NCBI GenBank assembly: GCA_903823025.1
Contig: CAIJRK010000036.1
Span: forward strand, 1 to 50,860
DNA: 50,860 nucleotides
Direction: 5' to 3'
Origin: an uncultured beta proteobacterium
GTDB lineage: Bacteria; Pseudomonadota; Gammaproteobacteria; Burkholderiales; Burkholderiaceae_C
Part shown: positions 11,164-20,547 of the stretch, piece by piece
Layout: every line of letters begins with the position of its first letter
How positions within the stretch are numbered: the first letter of the stretch is position 1
Notes under the pieces: generated by a model
Databases searched by the model: none
Seen by the model: the letters and a program-made list of their open reading frames with translations, nothing else
Told to the model about the DNA's origin: nothing
Made by a program: the position numbers and the translations under genes

Positions 11164-12528
11164 TCAGAAAGGCATCTTCGGCATGCCTTTCATGCCGCCC
11201 ATGCGCTTCATCATTTTCATCATGCCGCCGCCCTTCATCTTTTTCATCATGTCTTGCATTTGCTCAAATTCCTTGAGCATCCGGTTCACTTCCTGAACCT
11301 GCACGCCCGCGCCAGCCGCAATGCGACGCTTGCGGGTGGCTTTGATGATTTCGGGTTTGCGGCGCTCCAGCTTCGTCATGCTGTGGATGATGCCTTCCTT
11401 GCGTTTGATGTCTTTTTCAACACGGCCCATGTCCATTTGACCGGCCTTGGCCGCCATTGAGGCGGGCAGTTTGTCCATCAAACTGGACAGGCCGCCCATT
11501 TGTTTCATTTGCTGAATCTGGGCCAGAAAATCGTTTAAATCAAAGCCAGCGCCGCTCTTAATCTTGGCCGCCAGCTTTTGCGCCGCCGCGATATCAACAC
11601 CCGACGTGACTTGCTCCACCAACGCCAAAATGTCGCCCATACCTAAAATGCGCCCGGCATGGCGCTCGGCATCAAACACTTCCAGGCCGTCCAGTTTTTC
11701 GCTAGTCCCGGCAAACTTGATCGGCGCGCCGGTGACTTGACGCACCGACAGCGCCGCGCCACCACGTGAATCACCATCGGTTTTGGTCAGGATGATGCCG
11801 GTGAGCGGCAGCGCCTCTTTGAAGGCCTTGGCGGTGTTGATCGCATCCTGGCCCTGCATGGCATCGACCACAAACAGGGTTTCAACCGGCTTCAGCACGG
11901 CGTGCAGTTCCTTGATTTCGCGCATCAACACGTCGTCAATCGCCAAACGACCGGCGGTATCGACCAGCAGCACGTCAAAGAAATGTTTGCGGGCGTAGTC
12001 CAGCGCCGCTAATCCAATATCAACCGGCTTTTGATCCGGCGTGCTGGGAAACCACTCGGCACCTGCTTGGGCGGTGACGGTCTTCAACTGTTCAATGGCC
12101 GCCGGGCGGTACACGTCGCCTGACACGGTCAGCACTTTTTTGTGACGCTTTTCGATCAAGTGTTTGGCCAGCTTGGCGGTGGTGGTGGTTTTACCCGCCC
12201 CCTGCAAACCGGCCATCAAAATCACGGCGGGCGGTTGCGCCGCCAAATTAATGTCGCTAACGCCTGCGCCCATGGTGGCGGCCAACTCTTTGTTGACAAT
12301 GCCAACCAGCGCCTGACCCGGCGAGAGCGAACCCAGCACTTCCTGGCCCAGCGCTTTTTCTTTGACGCGGGCAATAAAGTCGCGCACCACGGGCAGCGCC
12401 ACGTCGGCCTCAAGCAGAGCCATGCGGACTTCGCGCAGCATGTCAGACACGTTGGCTTCGGTAATACGGGCCTGACCTCGAATTTCTTTGACGAGGCGGG
12501 AGAGTTTGTCGGTAAGGGCTGAGGCCAT
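11164..12528 (-). CDS. ffh: Signal recognition particle protein Ffh
   Basis: 454 residues from the ATG at 12528 (MASALTDKLSRLVKEIRG); an upstream in-frame start at 12567 would add an atypical tail. N domain (1-90), G domain with the P-loop GLQGAGKTTTTAKLA and DTAGR, and a Met-rich M domain ending in GGMMKMMKRMGGMKGMPK. It binds 4.5S RNA and signal sequences and docks nascent membrane proteins to FtsY. Divergent from ypjD, the usual neighbour in betaproteobacteria, with a 76-bp gap for both promoters. Confidence 0.97.
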   Translation of the reverse strand: MASALTDKLSRLVKEIRGQARITEANVSDMLREVRMALLEADVALPVVRDFIARVKEKALGQEVLGSLSPGQALVGIVNKELAATMGAGVSDINLAAQPPAVILMAGLQGAGKTTTTAKLAKHLIEKRHKKVLTVSGDVYRPAAIEQLKTVTAQAGAEWFPSTPDQKPVDIGLAALDYARKHFFDVLLVDTAGRLAIDDVLMREIKELHAVLKPVETLFVVDAMQGQDAINTAKAFKEALPLTGIILTKTDGDSRGGAALSVRQVTGAPIKFAGTSEKLDGLEVFDAERHAGRILGMGDILALVEQVTSGVDIAAAQKLAAKIKSGAGFDLNDFLAQIQQMKQMGGLSSLMDKLPASMAAKAGQMDMGRVEKDIKRKEGIIHSMTKLERRKPEIIKATRKRRIAAGAGVQVQEVNRMLKEFEQMQDMMKKMKGGGMMKMMKRMGGMKGMPKMPF

Positions 12529-12604
12529 AAAGAGTAGTCCGATGAACGGAGCCAAGGTTGAGGCCAATAGACATTGGCCGGATGCAAAACGCTAAACTGT
12601 GCCC

Positions 12605-13408
12605 ATGATTTTAGCCAGTGCCACCCCCCTTAGTTTGAGTTTGGCCATTGCCGCCGCTGTGGCCTATGCGGTATCGGCCAATGGCAGCACGCGCCTGCGT
12701 GCGACAACCGCCCGATCCGCGACTTGGCTGGCGTGGCTGCTCCACGGCGCTTTGCTGGTGTGGAGTCTCTTTGGCAGTGCGCCCCGGTTTGGTTTTGCGC
12801 CCGCTTTGTCCGTCACTGCGTGGCTGGTGGCGGCAGTTTATGCGATTGAGAGCCATGTGTTTCCGCTGCTTCAGACGCGTTGGCCGCTGTCGGCGTTGGG
12901 CGCTATTGCCGTACTGTTGGCAGTGCTATTTCCTGGGAACCTCTTGCACGCGAATACCTCACCCTGGTTGCCACTGCATTGGGCGCTGGGCATTGCGTCT
13001 TATGGCTTGTTTGGGGTGGCTGTGGTGCACGCCTGGTTCATGACGCAGGCCGAGGCGCGTATCCGCCTGGCCACCGATACGCACAGTGGCATGCCGCTGC
13101 TGACACTGGAGCGCTTGACCTTCCGGTTTGTCGAGGCGGGGTTTCTGCTGTTAACAGCCACATTGCTGGTGGGATTTTTGTTTGAGAAACAACTTTACGG
13201 GTCAGCCCTGCCTTTGAAGTGGGATCACAAGACCTTGTTTTCAGTCTTGTCGTGGTTGGCGTTTGCCATTTTGCTAGTCGGGCGTGCCCGTTTTGGCTGG
13301 CGTGGCAGACGGGCGATACGGGTGTTGTACGTCGGCTCCGGGTTGCTGTTGCTGGCCTACGTCGGATCGCGTTTTGTGATGGAAGTTATCTTGGGCAAAG
13401 CCATATGA
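12605..13408 (+). CDS. YpjD-like inner-membrane protein of the CcsA/CcmC family
   Basis: 267 residues, about eight hydrophobic segments, CcsA-like (cytochrome c assembly) fold. The conserved region around LHWALGIASYGLFGVAVVHAWFM includes His residues that bind haem in relatives, and FLFEKQLYGSALPLKWDHKTLFSVLSW, given here as the stretch near residue 195-220, matches the family end. The true role of YpjD is not settled; in gammaproteobacteria the homologue is also next to ffh. ATG 12605 is preferred over the GTG at 12599. Its stop overlaps the next start (ATGA at 13405-13408), so translation is coupled. Confidence 0.85.
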   Translation: MILASATPLSLSLAIAAAVAYAVSANGSTRLRATTARSATWLAWLLHGALLVWSLFGSAPRFGFAPALSVTAWLVAAVYAIESHVFPLLQTRWPLSALGAIAVLLAVLFPGNLLHANTSPWLPLHWALGIASYGLFGVAVVHAWFMTQAEARIRLATDTHSGMPLLTLERLTFRFVEAGFLLLTATLLVGFLFEKQLYGSALPLKWDHKTLFSVLSWLAFAILLVGRARFGWRGRRAIRVLYVGSGLLLLAYVGSRFVMEVILGKAI

Positions 13409-13638
13409 TTAAATTTATTCTGATTATTTTGCTGGCGCTGATTGTCATTGGGCTTTGGCGTGCCAACCGGCCCGGCGGCACTCAAAAACAAACGTCCCGT
13501 CAGCCGAAAGACGCGCCTTTGGCGCTGGAGATGGTTCGCTGTCGGCTGTGTTCATTGCATTTACCGGCGGTGGAAGCGGTGCAAGGTCAAAAAGGCGTTT
13601 ATTGCTGCACGGATCATCTGCACCGCGCTGAACCTTGA
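13405..13638 (+). CDS. Small PP0621-like protein with Cys-rich C-terminal half
   Basis: 77 residues. It starts at the ATG that overlaps the ypjD stop. One N-terminal transmembrane helix (IKFILIILLALIVIGLW) is followed by a basic linker and a possible zinc knuckle CRLCSLHLP...CCTDH near the end. It is recognised by size, layout and position directly before pilS, where PP0621-family proteins commonly occur in Burkholderiales. Function unknown. Its stop TGA (13636-13638) shares one base with the ATG of pilS, so it is in the pilSR operon. Confidence 0.8.
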   Translation: MIKFILIILLALIVIGLWRANRPGGTQKQTSRQPKDAPLALEMVRCRLCSLHLPAVEAVQGQKGVYCCTDHLHRAEP

Positions 13639-15332
13639 TGCGGCACTCGTCCGAGGCGTCTTCCTGGTTTGAGTCTTCCACCCTCGAAACAAGCCATGAG
13701 TTTGCCGACAAACCGCAAGAGTTTGAAAGGTTGTGGCGTGGCTTGATGACCGCGCGCGTCACGCTCGGTCTGGTGTTGTTGGTCTTGCAGAGTGCCATTT
13801 ACGTTGTGGGGCCGCCTGCCAACGGTGCCCAGGTTCTGATTTGTGCGGGCTACTTTGCGGTCGCGCTGGCGGTGCGGTTGGTGGGTCGTGCGCGCGCGCT
13901 GGGCAAAACCTTTGATGCGCCGTGGATTGCCAGTATCGGTGTTGATATTTTGGCCTTTGCTGCTTTGCAAGCGGTACAGGGTCACAACGTCAATTACGCG
14001 CCTTTGTTTGCGCTGCCCATTTTGATGACCGCTGTGCTTGGCTCTTTGCTGCTGGCCATGGGCGTGGCGGCGGGCGTGACTTTGCTGCTGTTTGTATTTG
14101 CAGGCTGGATGTCGCTGCAACAACCAACAGGCGCCACCACTTATTTTTTTCAGGCCGCGCTAACAGGCACGGGCTACTTTGTGATGTCTTTTTTAGCGAA
14201 TCAGATCGCGACACGACTCGCCAATGTTGAGGTTCTAGCGCAACGCAATCAATGGATGGCCAAAGTTCAACGACAAGTCAACGAACTCGTCATTGCGGCT
14301 TTGCCGGACGGCATTCTGGTGGTCAACCCTCGCGGCACGGTGCGCTCGGCCAACCCGGCCGCACGCCTGCTGCTCGGGGCCGAATCAGCGCTTAAAGCCC
14401 CTTCTTTTGAACTGTCGTCGCAAACAGGCTGGCAAGGTCTGGTTGATTTGATGGCTTTCAGTTTTTCTGCACAGAGCGCCCAACAAGCCGAGATCAGCAT
14501 TCATCATGCGGGCCAGGGCAACCAGCGCGTGCGGGTGCGCACCCAACTCACTGCCCGGCAAAAAGGAAGCAGCGAGAGCCTGTGTGTGATGTTTATTCAG
14601 GATCAACGTGAGATGGAAGCCCGGATGCGCACTGAAAAACTGGCCAGCATGGGGCGCATGTCAGCGGCGGTCGCCCACGAGATTCGCAACCCGCTGGCCG
14701 CCATTGCCCAGGCCAATGCCCTGCTCGATGAAGACCTGTCAGAACCCCGACACAAACAACTCACCCAGATGGTGCAAAAAAACGCCAAACGTCTGGAAAA
14801 AATTGTGGACGACGTGCTCAATATCGCCCGGCTACAGCACCCAGCCAGCAGCCTTGCCGCCAGTCCTTTTGTTTTGAATGCGGGGGTTGGCAAAATTTGC
14901 GCTGACTGGCAAGCGCAGACCAGCAGCCAACGCCGACTTCGCGTTGACCTGTCGCCGCGCAGTCGGACGGTTTGTTTTGATACCGAGCATTTGCACCGTG
15001 TTTTAGTGAATTTGCTCGATAACGCCCAGCGCTACGCGAGTCCTCAGCGTGATGCCATTCAGGTGACCACCGGCCAATCGTCTGGCGGGCAAAGTACATT
15101 GAGCGTCTGGAGTGACGGGCCGCCGATGGATACGTCGGTTGAGCGCCACTTGTTTGAGCCTTTTTTCTCTTCGGAGAGTCGGTCAAGTGGGTTAGGCCTC
15201 TACATTTGCCGCGCTTTATGCGAAGGGCACGGTGCCGTCATTGGCTACCATCGAACTTCGCGCTACCTTGGCGGGCAAGCCACCGACGGCAACGAATTCC
15301 TCATCACCTTGCGAATACACCAACATCACTAA
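13638..15332 (+). CDS. pilS: Sensor histidine kinase PilS
   Basis: 564 residues from ATG 13638. Six hydrophobic segments fill about residues 30-190, as in PilS. A PAS domain follows (VIAALPDGILVVNPRG), then HisKA with the phospho-acceptor His in AVAHEIRNPLAAIAQ (about residue 347) and HATPase_c with NLLDNAQRYA and SGLGLYICR. PilS senses pilin in the membrane in Pseudomonas and phosphorylates PilR to control pilA with sigma-54. Gene order with pilR (4-bp gap) supports the name. No pilA is in the window. Confidence 0.92.
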   Translation: MRHSSEASSWFESSTLETSHEFADKPQEFERLWRGLMTARVTLGLVLLVLQSAIYVVGPPANGAQVLICAGYFAVALAVRLVGRARALGKTFDAPWIASIGVDILAFAALQAVQGHNVNYAPLFALPILMTAVLGSLLLAMGVAAGVTLLLFVFAGWMSLQQPTGATTYFFQAALTGTGYFVMSFLANQIATRLANVEVLAQRNQWMAKVQRQVNELVIAALPDGILVVNPRGTVRSANPAARLLLGAESALKAPSFELSSQTGWQGLVDLMAFSFSAQSAQQAEISIHHAGQGNQRVRVRTQLTARQKGSSESLCVMFIQDQREMEARMRTEKLASMGRMSAAVAHEIRNPLAAIAQANALLDEDLSEPRHKQLTQMVQKNAKRLEKIVDDVLNIARLQHPASSLAASPFVLNAGVGKICADWQAQTSSQRRLRVDLSPRSRTVCFDTEHLHRVLVNLLDNAQRYASPQRDAIQVTTGQSSGGQSTLSVWSDGPPMDTSVERHLFEPFFSSESRSSGLGLYICRALCEGHGAVIGYHRTSRYLGGQATDGNEFLITLRIHQHH

Positions 15333-15336
15333 CACC

Positions 15337-16785
15337 ATGGCTTCAAACACTCCCTTTGGCGATGCCTCGATTTTGGTGGTTGACGATGAACCCGACTTGC
15401 GCACGCTCTATGAGTTGACGCTTCTGCGCGAAGGCTACCGGGTTAGCACTGCTGAAAATCTGGCCGAGGCTCAAGCGCTGTTGAATGAACACCGTTTTGC
15501 GGTGGTCATCACGGACATGCGTTTGCCCGATGGTTTGGGACTGGCACTGATTCGGCACATTAAAGCGCAACAAAGGCAGGAACGCTGCCTGGTCATCACC
15601 GCTTACGGTTCGGCAGAAAATGCGGTGGAGTCCCTCAAGGCGGGCGCTTTTGACTATTTAACCAAACCGGTTGACTTGAAGCAGTTTCGGGCCGTTATTG
15701 CCGCAGCGGTGCATGAGCAACGCCCGTTGGCATGGGAAGCCAGTCGGGCGCCTTCGCCGACCACTATCGACCACATCACCCCCACTTCTTTGGCCGGGGG
15801 AGATGCTGCGCTGCAACGGTTGGTGGGGGATTCAAGCTGTTTGCAGCGGGTTAAAGCGTGCATCGTTAAAGTGGCCTGCAGCATGGCGCCGGTGCTGGTG
15901 CGCGGCGAGTCGGGCACCGGCAAAGAACTGGTCGCCCGAGCGTTGCACGCCAACAGTCACCGCGCGAATGGGGCGTGGGTGGCTGTTAATTGCAGCGCCA
16001 TTCCCGAGAGTCTGCTAGAGACTGAATTTTTTGGGGCCAAAAAAGGCGCCTACACAGGGGCTACCCAAGACCGTGACGGCTTCTTTCAAGCCGCGCAGGG
16101 CGGCACTTTGTTTCTGGATGAGATTGGCGATTTGCCGCTGGCCATGCAGTCCAAGCTGTTGCGCGCGATTCAGGAGCGCTGTGTCCGCCCCATCGGTGCC
16201 ACCCAGGAAGAGCCGGTTGATGTGCGAATCGTCAGCGCCACCCACAAAGACCTCGCCGCTGAAGTGCAAGCGGGACGCTTTCGACAAGATCTGTATTACC
16301 GCCTCAATGTGATTGAAGTTGTGATTCCACCCCTGCGTGAGCGACGGGAAGATTTACCCGCCCTGTGCCAAGCCTTGCTGTCGCGCATTGCCCACGAAGC
16401 AGGCCTCGCCGTCGTGCCCACGCTGCCCGCCGCCATGCTGGCGAAACTCGTTGACAATCCACTCCCTGGCAACGTGCGCGAGCTGGAAAATCTGCTGCAC
16501 CGGGCCGTGGCCTTGAGTGACCCCGATGATCTGCAAATTGAAGTGCCGGTCATCAGCGCCCCGACCCCGCCTGCCGAAGCCCCCCGACACCCGCCCGTCG
16601 ATTTGTGCACCTATCTGGAGCGCCAAGAGCACGACCTCTTGACGCAAACCCTGCAAGCCTCGGGCTTTGACCCCGCCATTGCAGCGGCCCGGTTGGGTTT
16701 AAGTACCCGCCAACTAGGTTACCGCCTGATTCGACTTCATATTGATTTACCCAACCTCCATGCCACCCCTGATGACGCCCTCTGA
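15337..16785 (+). CDS. pilR: Sigma-54-dependent response regulator PilR
   Basis: 482 residues from ATG 15337, four bases after the pilS stop; the longer frame upstream overlaps pilS and is not needed. Receiver domain with phospho-acceptor Asp in VVITDMRLPDG and Lys in LTKPVD, AAA+ domain with Walker A GESGTGKEL and the sigma-54-contact loop GAYTGA, Walker B GGTLFLDEIGDL, and a C-terminal Fis-type helix-turn-helix (AAARLGLSTRQLGYRL). It activates sigma-54 promoters, classically pilA for type IV pili. Its end overlaps ampD. Confidence 0.93.
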   Translation: MASNTPFGDASILVVDDEPDLRTLYELTLLREGYRVSTAENLAEAQALLNEHRFAVVITDMRLPDGLGLALIRHIKAQQRQERCLVITAYGSAENAVESLKAGAFDYLTKPVDLKQFRAVIAAAVHEQRPLAWEASRAPSPTTIDHITPTSLAGGDAALQRLVGDSSCLQRVKACIVKVACSMAPVLVRGESGTGKELVARALHANSHRANGAWVAVNCSAIPESLLETEFFGAKKGAYTGATQDRDGFFQAAQGGTLFLDEIGDLPLAMQSKLLRAIQERCVRPIGATQEEPVDVRIVSATHKDLAAEVQAGRFRQDLYYRLNVIEVVIPPLRERREDLPALCQALLSRIAHEAGLAVVPTLPAAMLAKLVDNPLPGNVRELENLLHRAVALSDPDDLQIEVPVISAPTPPAEAPRHPPVDLCTYLERQEHDLLTQTLQASGFDPAIAAARLGLSTRQLGYRLIRLHIDLPNLHATPDDAL

Positions 16786-17371
16786 ACTATCCCCTAACGC
16801 GCCCCTGTGGCGCGACGGCTGGTATCAATTTGCGGGCCGACGGGCCTCGCCTAACTATGGGCCACGACCGCCAGGCACGTCGATTGACTTGCTGGTGCTG
16901 CATTCCATCAGCCTGCCGCCGGGGCAATTTGGCGGAGATGCGGTGCAGCGCCTGTTTACCAACCAGCTTGACTGGAATCAGCATCCGTATTTCAAAAGCA
17001 TTGAAGGGCTGCAAGTCTCCGCTCACTTTTATATTGGGCGCAATGGCGACTTGCTGCAGTTTGTGAGCGTGCATGACCGGGCTTGGCACGCAGGGGCTTC
17101 CAGTTATCGGGGACGCCCCAATTGCAACGACTACGCCATTGGCATCGAGCTGGAAGGACTTGAAGGTGGGCCGTTTGAGCCGTGTCAATACGACACCTTA
17201 AGCAGTTTGGCTGCAGCTATTATTCAGCGTTATCCGGCTATGCACATTGCGGGTCATGAACACATTGCCCCCGGCAGAAAAACCGATCCGGGTGAAGGCT
17301 TTGACTGGCTGCGCTTACAACAATCCCTGGGTTTGTCGGCACTGAATTTCCCCACTGGGGTTTTGCCGTAA
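16760..17371 (+). CDS. ampD: 1,6-anhydro-N-acetylmuramyl-L-alanine amidase AmpD
   Basis: 203 residues from ATG 16760; a TTG at 16742 and an ATG at 16772 are alternatives, and all overlap the 3' end of pilR by 14-44 bp. Zinc ligands are visible: His in LVLHSISLPPGQFGG, and His and Asp in AGHEHIAPGRKTDPGEGFDW. AmpD cleaves the peptide from anhydroMurNAc in the cytoplasm, recycling peptidoglycan and keeping AmpR-type beta-lactamase induction low. This cytosolic form has no signal peptide. The function is unrelated to PilSR, so this is gene packing rather than a pathway. Confidence 0.94.
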   Translation: MPPLMTPSELSPNAPLWRDGWYQFAGRRASPNYGPRPPGTSIDLLVLHSISLPPGQFGGDAVQRLFTNQLDWNQHPYFKSIEGLQVSAHFYIGRNGDLLQFVSVHDRAWHAGASSYRGRPNCNDYAIGIELEGLEGGPFEPCQYDTLSSLAAAIIQRYPAMHIAGHEHIAPGRKTDPGEGFDWLRLQQSLGLSALNFPTGVLP

Positions 17372-17471
17372 AAAGATTCTAAAATTTGCCGTTTCGCAAC
17401 AGCGCGGCATTTACCACGGTATTTTTACCGGGTTTTACAAAAAGCACTTAGCGGCTCTGAATCCACAAGAT

Positions 17472-17518
17472 ACACTAGGGGTAGTGGTTACAGCAGCTAA
17501 TGCCCCCATATTTAGTGT
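17472..17518 (+). promoter_or_regulatory. Paired NrdR-like boxes before nrdA
   Basis: Two 16-bp sites resemble the known NrdR consensus (acaCwAtATaTwGtgt): ACACTAGGGGTAGTGG at 17472-17487 (11/16) and CCCCCATATTTAGTGT at 17503-17518 (12/16). They start 31 bp apart, three helical turns, which is the spacing typical of NrdR pairs. NrdR binds such pairs when ATP/dATP levels are high and represses ribonucleotide reductase genes. A possible -10 TACACT (17471-17476) overlaps box 1. The site calls rest on pattern and spacing; nrdR is not in the window. The rest of the 245-bp ampD-nrdA gap shows nothing firm. Confidence 0.65.
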
Positions 17519-17616
17519 GTCTCATTGGCAAAGACAGACCTTCCGCCCAGCGGAGATGAGGGTGCTCACCCAGCCCCTGAATCCACCCCCCACACCAGCA
17601 ACTGACGAGGAAATAA

Positions 17617-20517
17617 ATGCAATCTGCTTTGAATACACTAGCCACGCTCCCAACCAGCGACTTGGACTTGCACAGCACCGATGACACCGGCAATTTGGCC
17701 AATCAATCGTTTGATGAATACCAGATTCTTCGCCGCAATGGCGCCGTTGTGCCGTTTGAACCCACCAAAATTGCCGTGGCCATGATGAAAGCTTTTCTAG
17801 CCGTACATGGCACACAAGGCGCCGCATCGGCCAGCGTTCGTGAAAGCGTTGATGAATTGACACAAGGGGTAATTCGCGCCTTGGTGCGCTCCCGTCCAGG
17901 CGGCGGCACTTTTCATATTGAAGACGTGCAAGACCAGGTTGAACTGGGTCTGATGCGCAGCGGCCATCATGAAGTCGCCCGGGCCTATGTGCTTTACCGT
18001 GAAAAACGCACCCAGGAACGCGCCCAAAAGTTAACGCAAACAGCGCCTAAAGCCCCGGTCATGCACGCACTGGATCATGGCAAACGCATTGTGCTGGATC
18101 TTGCGCGCCTCCAAAACCTCATTCAATCCGCCTGTGCCGGCTTGGGCGCCGACATCAAACCCGAACCCATCATGGCGGAGACGATGCGCAACCTGTATGA
18201 CGGTGTGCCGATGGACGAGGTTTACAAAGCTTCCGTGCTGGCGGCGCGCACGCTGATCGAAAAAGACCCGGATTACACCTATGCCACAGCGCGTTTGCTG
18301 TTTCACACCATGGCCAAAGAGGCGCTGGGCCGTGACGTGGTGCAAGCCGACATGGCACAGGCCTATCTTGACTACTTTCCCCAATTTATCCAAAAAGGCG
18401 TCGATAACGAACTGCTCGATGCCAAGCTGCTGACCTTTGACCTGCCTCGTTTAAGCGCCGCTCTTAAGGCCGAACGTGATTTGCAGTTTGATTATCTGGG
18501 TCTGCAAACCCTGTATGACCGCTACTTCTTGCACATTGGCAAAACCCGCATCGAGTTGCCGCAAGCCTTTTTCATGCGCGTCGCCATGGGCTTGTCGCTC
18601 AATGAAACCGACCGCGAAGCCCGCGCCATTGAGTTTTATGAAATTCTTTCATCGTTTGACTTCATGTCGAGCACGCCCACGCTGTTCAACAGTGGCACCT
18701 TGCGCTCGCAATTGTCGAGCTGCTACCTCTCCACCGTGCCCGATGACCTGGAAGGCATTTACGACGTCATCAAAGAAAATGCCTTGCTCTCCAAATATGC
18801 AGGCGGTCTGGGCAATGACTGGACCCGCGTGCGCGCTTTGGGTGCTCACATCAAAGGCACCAACGGCGAATCACAAGGCGTTGTGCCGTTCCTGAAAGTC
18901 GTCAACGATACCGCTGTCGCGGTGAATCAGGGCGGCAAACGCAAGGGCGCCGTCTGCACGTACCTGGAAACCTGGCACCTCGACATTGAGGAATTCCTGG
19001 AGTTGCGCAAAAATACAGGTGATGACCGCCGTCGCACCCACGACATGAATACCGCGAACTGGATTCCTGATCTATTCATGCGCCGCGTGATGGAAAAAGG
19101 CCAGTGGACGCTGTTCTCGCCCAACAACGTGCCCGACTTGCACGACAAGTTTGGCGCTGAATTTGAAACCGCTTATGTCGCCTACGAAGCACAGGCGGCA
19201 CGCGGTGAACTCAAGCCCGCGCGCACCGTGCAAGCGGCTGATCTGTGGCGAAAAATGCTCACCATGCTGTTTGAAACCGGCCATCCCTGGATCACGTTCA
19301 AGGACGCCTGCAACATTCGCTCGCCACAACAACACGTCGGCGTGGTGCACTCCAGTAACCTGTGCACTGAAATCACGCTGAACACCAGCGACACCGAAAC
19401 CGCCGTGTGCAACCTGGGTTCTATCAACTTGCTGCAGCATTTGAAAGCGGGTGTGCTCGATCACGCCAAGCTGCAAAAGACCATCACCACCGCCATGCGG
19501 ATGCTAGACAACGTCATTGACATCAATTACTACGCCGTCCAAAAAGCGCGTGATGCCAATATGCGACACCGCCCTGTCGGACTGGGAATGATGGGTTTTC
19601 AGGACAGCCTGTATGAAATGCGCATTCCTTACGCCAGCGATGCTGCCGTGGAATTTGCCGACAAGTCGATGGAAGCCATCTGCTACTACGCCTATTGGGC
19701 CTCGACCGAACTGGCGCGTGAACGCGGGCAGTATTCCACCTTCAAAGGCTCACTCTGGGACCAAGGCATTTTGCCCATTGATACGCTGGATATGCTGGCC
19801 CGCGAACGTGGCGGTTATGTAGAAGTTGACCGTTCGTCCACATTGGACTGGAACGCCTTGCGCACCAAGATTGCCAAAGACGGAATGCGCAACTCCAACT
19901 GCACCGCCATTGCACCCACGGCCACCATCTCCAACATCATTGGTGTAGATGCCTCGATTGAGCCTTGCTTTGGCAATTTGTCGGTCAAGTCCAACTTATC
20001 AGGCGAGTTCACCATCATCAACAACTACCTGGTGCAAGACCTCAAGCGCCTGGGACTTTGGGACGATGTGATGGTGATGGACCTGAAGCATTTTGACGGC
20101 TCCTTGCAACCGATTGACCGCGTGCCTGGCGACATCAAGGCCTTGTACGCTACCGCCTTTGAAGTGGAAACACGCTGGTTGGTTGAGGCGGCCTCACGCC
20201 GTCAAAAATGGATTGACCAAGGCCAGTCGCTCAATATCTACATGGCGGGAGCCTCCGGTAAAAAGCTGGACGAAACCTACAAACTCGCTTGGGTGCGCGG
20301 CCTGAAAACCACCTACTACCTGCGCACCATGTCGGCCACACACGTTGAGAAATCAACCGTGACGGCAGGGCGCATGAATGCGGTGTCCGCCGGTCAGAGC
20401 GCCATGAGCGCCCTGGAGGCCGCTGCCGCGACTGCAAAAATTCAAATGGCGTCCGGCCCCGCCACAGACATCCGATTTTGTGGCGTGGACGACCCCACCT
20501 GCGAATCTTGCCAATAA
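17617..20517 (+). CDS. nrdA: Class Ia ribonucleoside-diphosphate reductase, alpha subunit
   Basis: 966 residues, the long beta-proteobacterial form. An ATP-cone (about residues 35-130, YQILRRNGAVVPFEPTKI) gives activity control by ATP/dATP. Active-site residues are all present: the first Cys in SQLSSCYLS, NLCTEI with Asn-x-Cys-x-Glu, the partner Cys in AVCNLGSINL, the Tyr-Tyr radical relay in KTTYYLRT, and the C-terminal CESC pair that exchanges with thioredoxin. It reduces NDPs to dNDPs with NrdB. Regulated by the paired NrdR-like boxes upstream. nrdB follows after 30 bp. Confidence 0.96.
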   Translation: MQSALNTLATLPTSDLDLHSTDDTGNLANQSFDEYQILRRNGAVVPFEPTKIAVAMMKAFLAVHGTQGAASASVRESVDELTQGVIRALVRSRPGGGTFHIEDVQDQVELGLMRSGHHEVARAYVLYREKRTQERAQKLTQTAPKAPVMHALDHGKRIVLDLARLQNLIQSACAGLGADIKPEPIMAETMRNLYDGVPMDEVYKASVLAARTLIEKDPDYTYATARLLFHTMAKEALGRDVVQADMAQAYLDYFPQFIQKGVDNELLDAKLLTFDLPRLSAALKAERDLQFDYLGLQTLYDRYFLHIGKTRIELPQAFFMRVAMGLSLNETDREARAIEFYEILSSFDFMSSTPTLFNSGTLRSQLSSCYLSTVPDDLEGIYDVIKENALLSKYAGGLGNDWTRVRALGAHIKGTNGESQGVVPFLKVVNDTAVAVNQGGKRKGAVCTYLETWHLDIEEFLELRKNTGDDRRRTHDMNTANWIPDLFMRRVMEKGQWTLFSPNNVPDLHDKFGAEFETAYVAYEAQAARGELKPARTVQAADLWRKMLTMLFETGHPWITFKDACNIRSPQQHVGVVHSSNLCTEITLNTSDTETAVCNLGSINLLQHLKAGVLDHAKLQKTITTAMRMLDNVIDINYYAVQKARDANMRHRPVGLGMMGFQDSLYEMRIPYASDAAVEFADKSMEAICYYAYWASTELARERGQYSTFKGSLWDQGILPIDTLDMLARERGGYVEVDRSSTLDWNALRTKIAKDGMRNSNCTAIAPTATISNIIGVDASIEPCFGNLSVKSNLSGEFTIINNYLVQDLKRLGLWDDVMVMDLKHFDGSLQPIDRVPGDIKALYATAFEVETRWLVEAASRRQKWIDQGQSLNIYMAGASGKKLDETYKLAWVRGLKTTYYLRTMSATHVEKSTVTAGRMNAVSAGQSAMSALEAAAATAKIQMASGPATDIRFCGVDDPTCESCQ

Positions 20518-20547
20518 GCGCTCACCCTCTACTGATTGGAATTATCT

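Noticed and set aside
15232..15336. Longer N terminus for pilR
   Set aside because: Lies inside pilS, low similarity to receivers; ATG 15337 gives the standard start.
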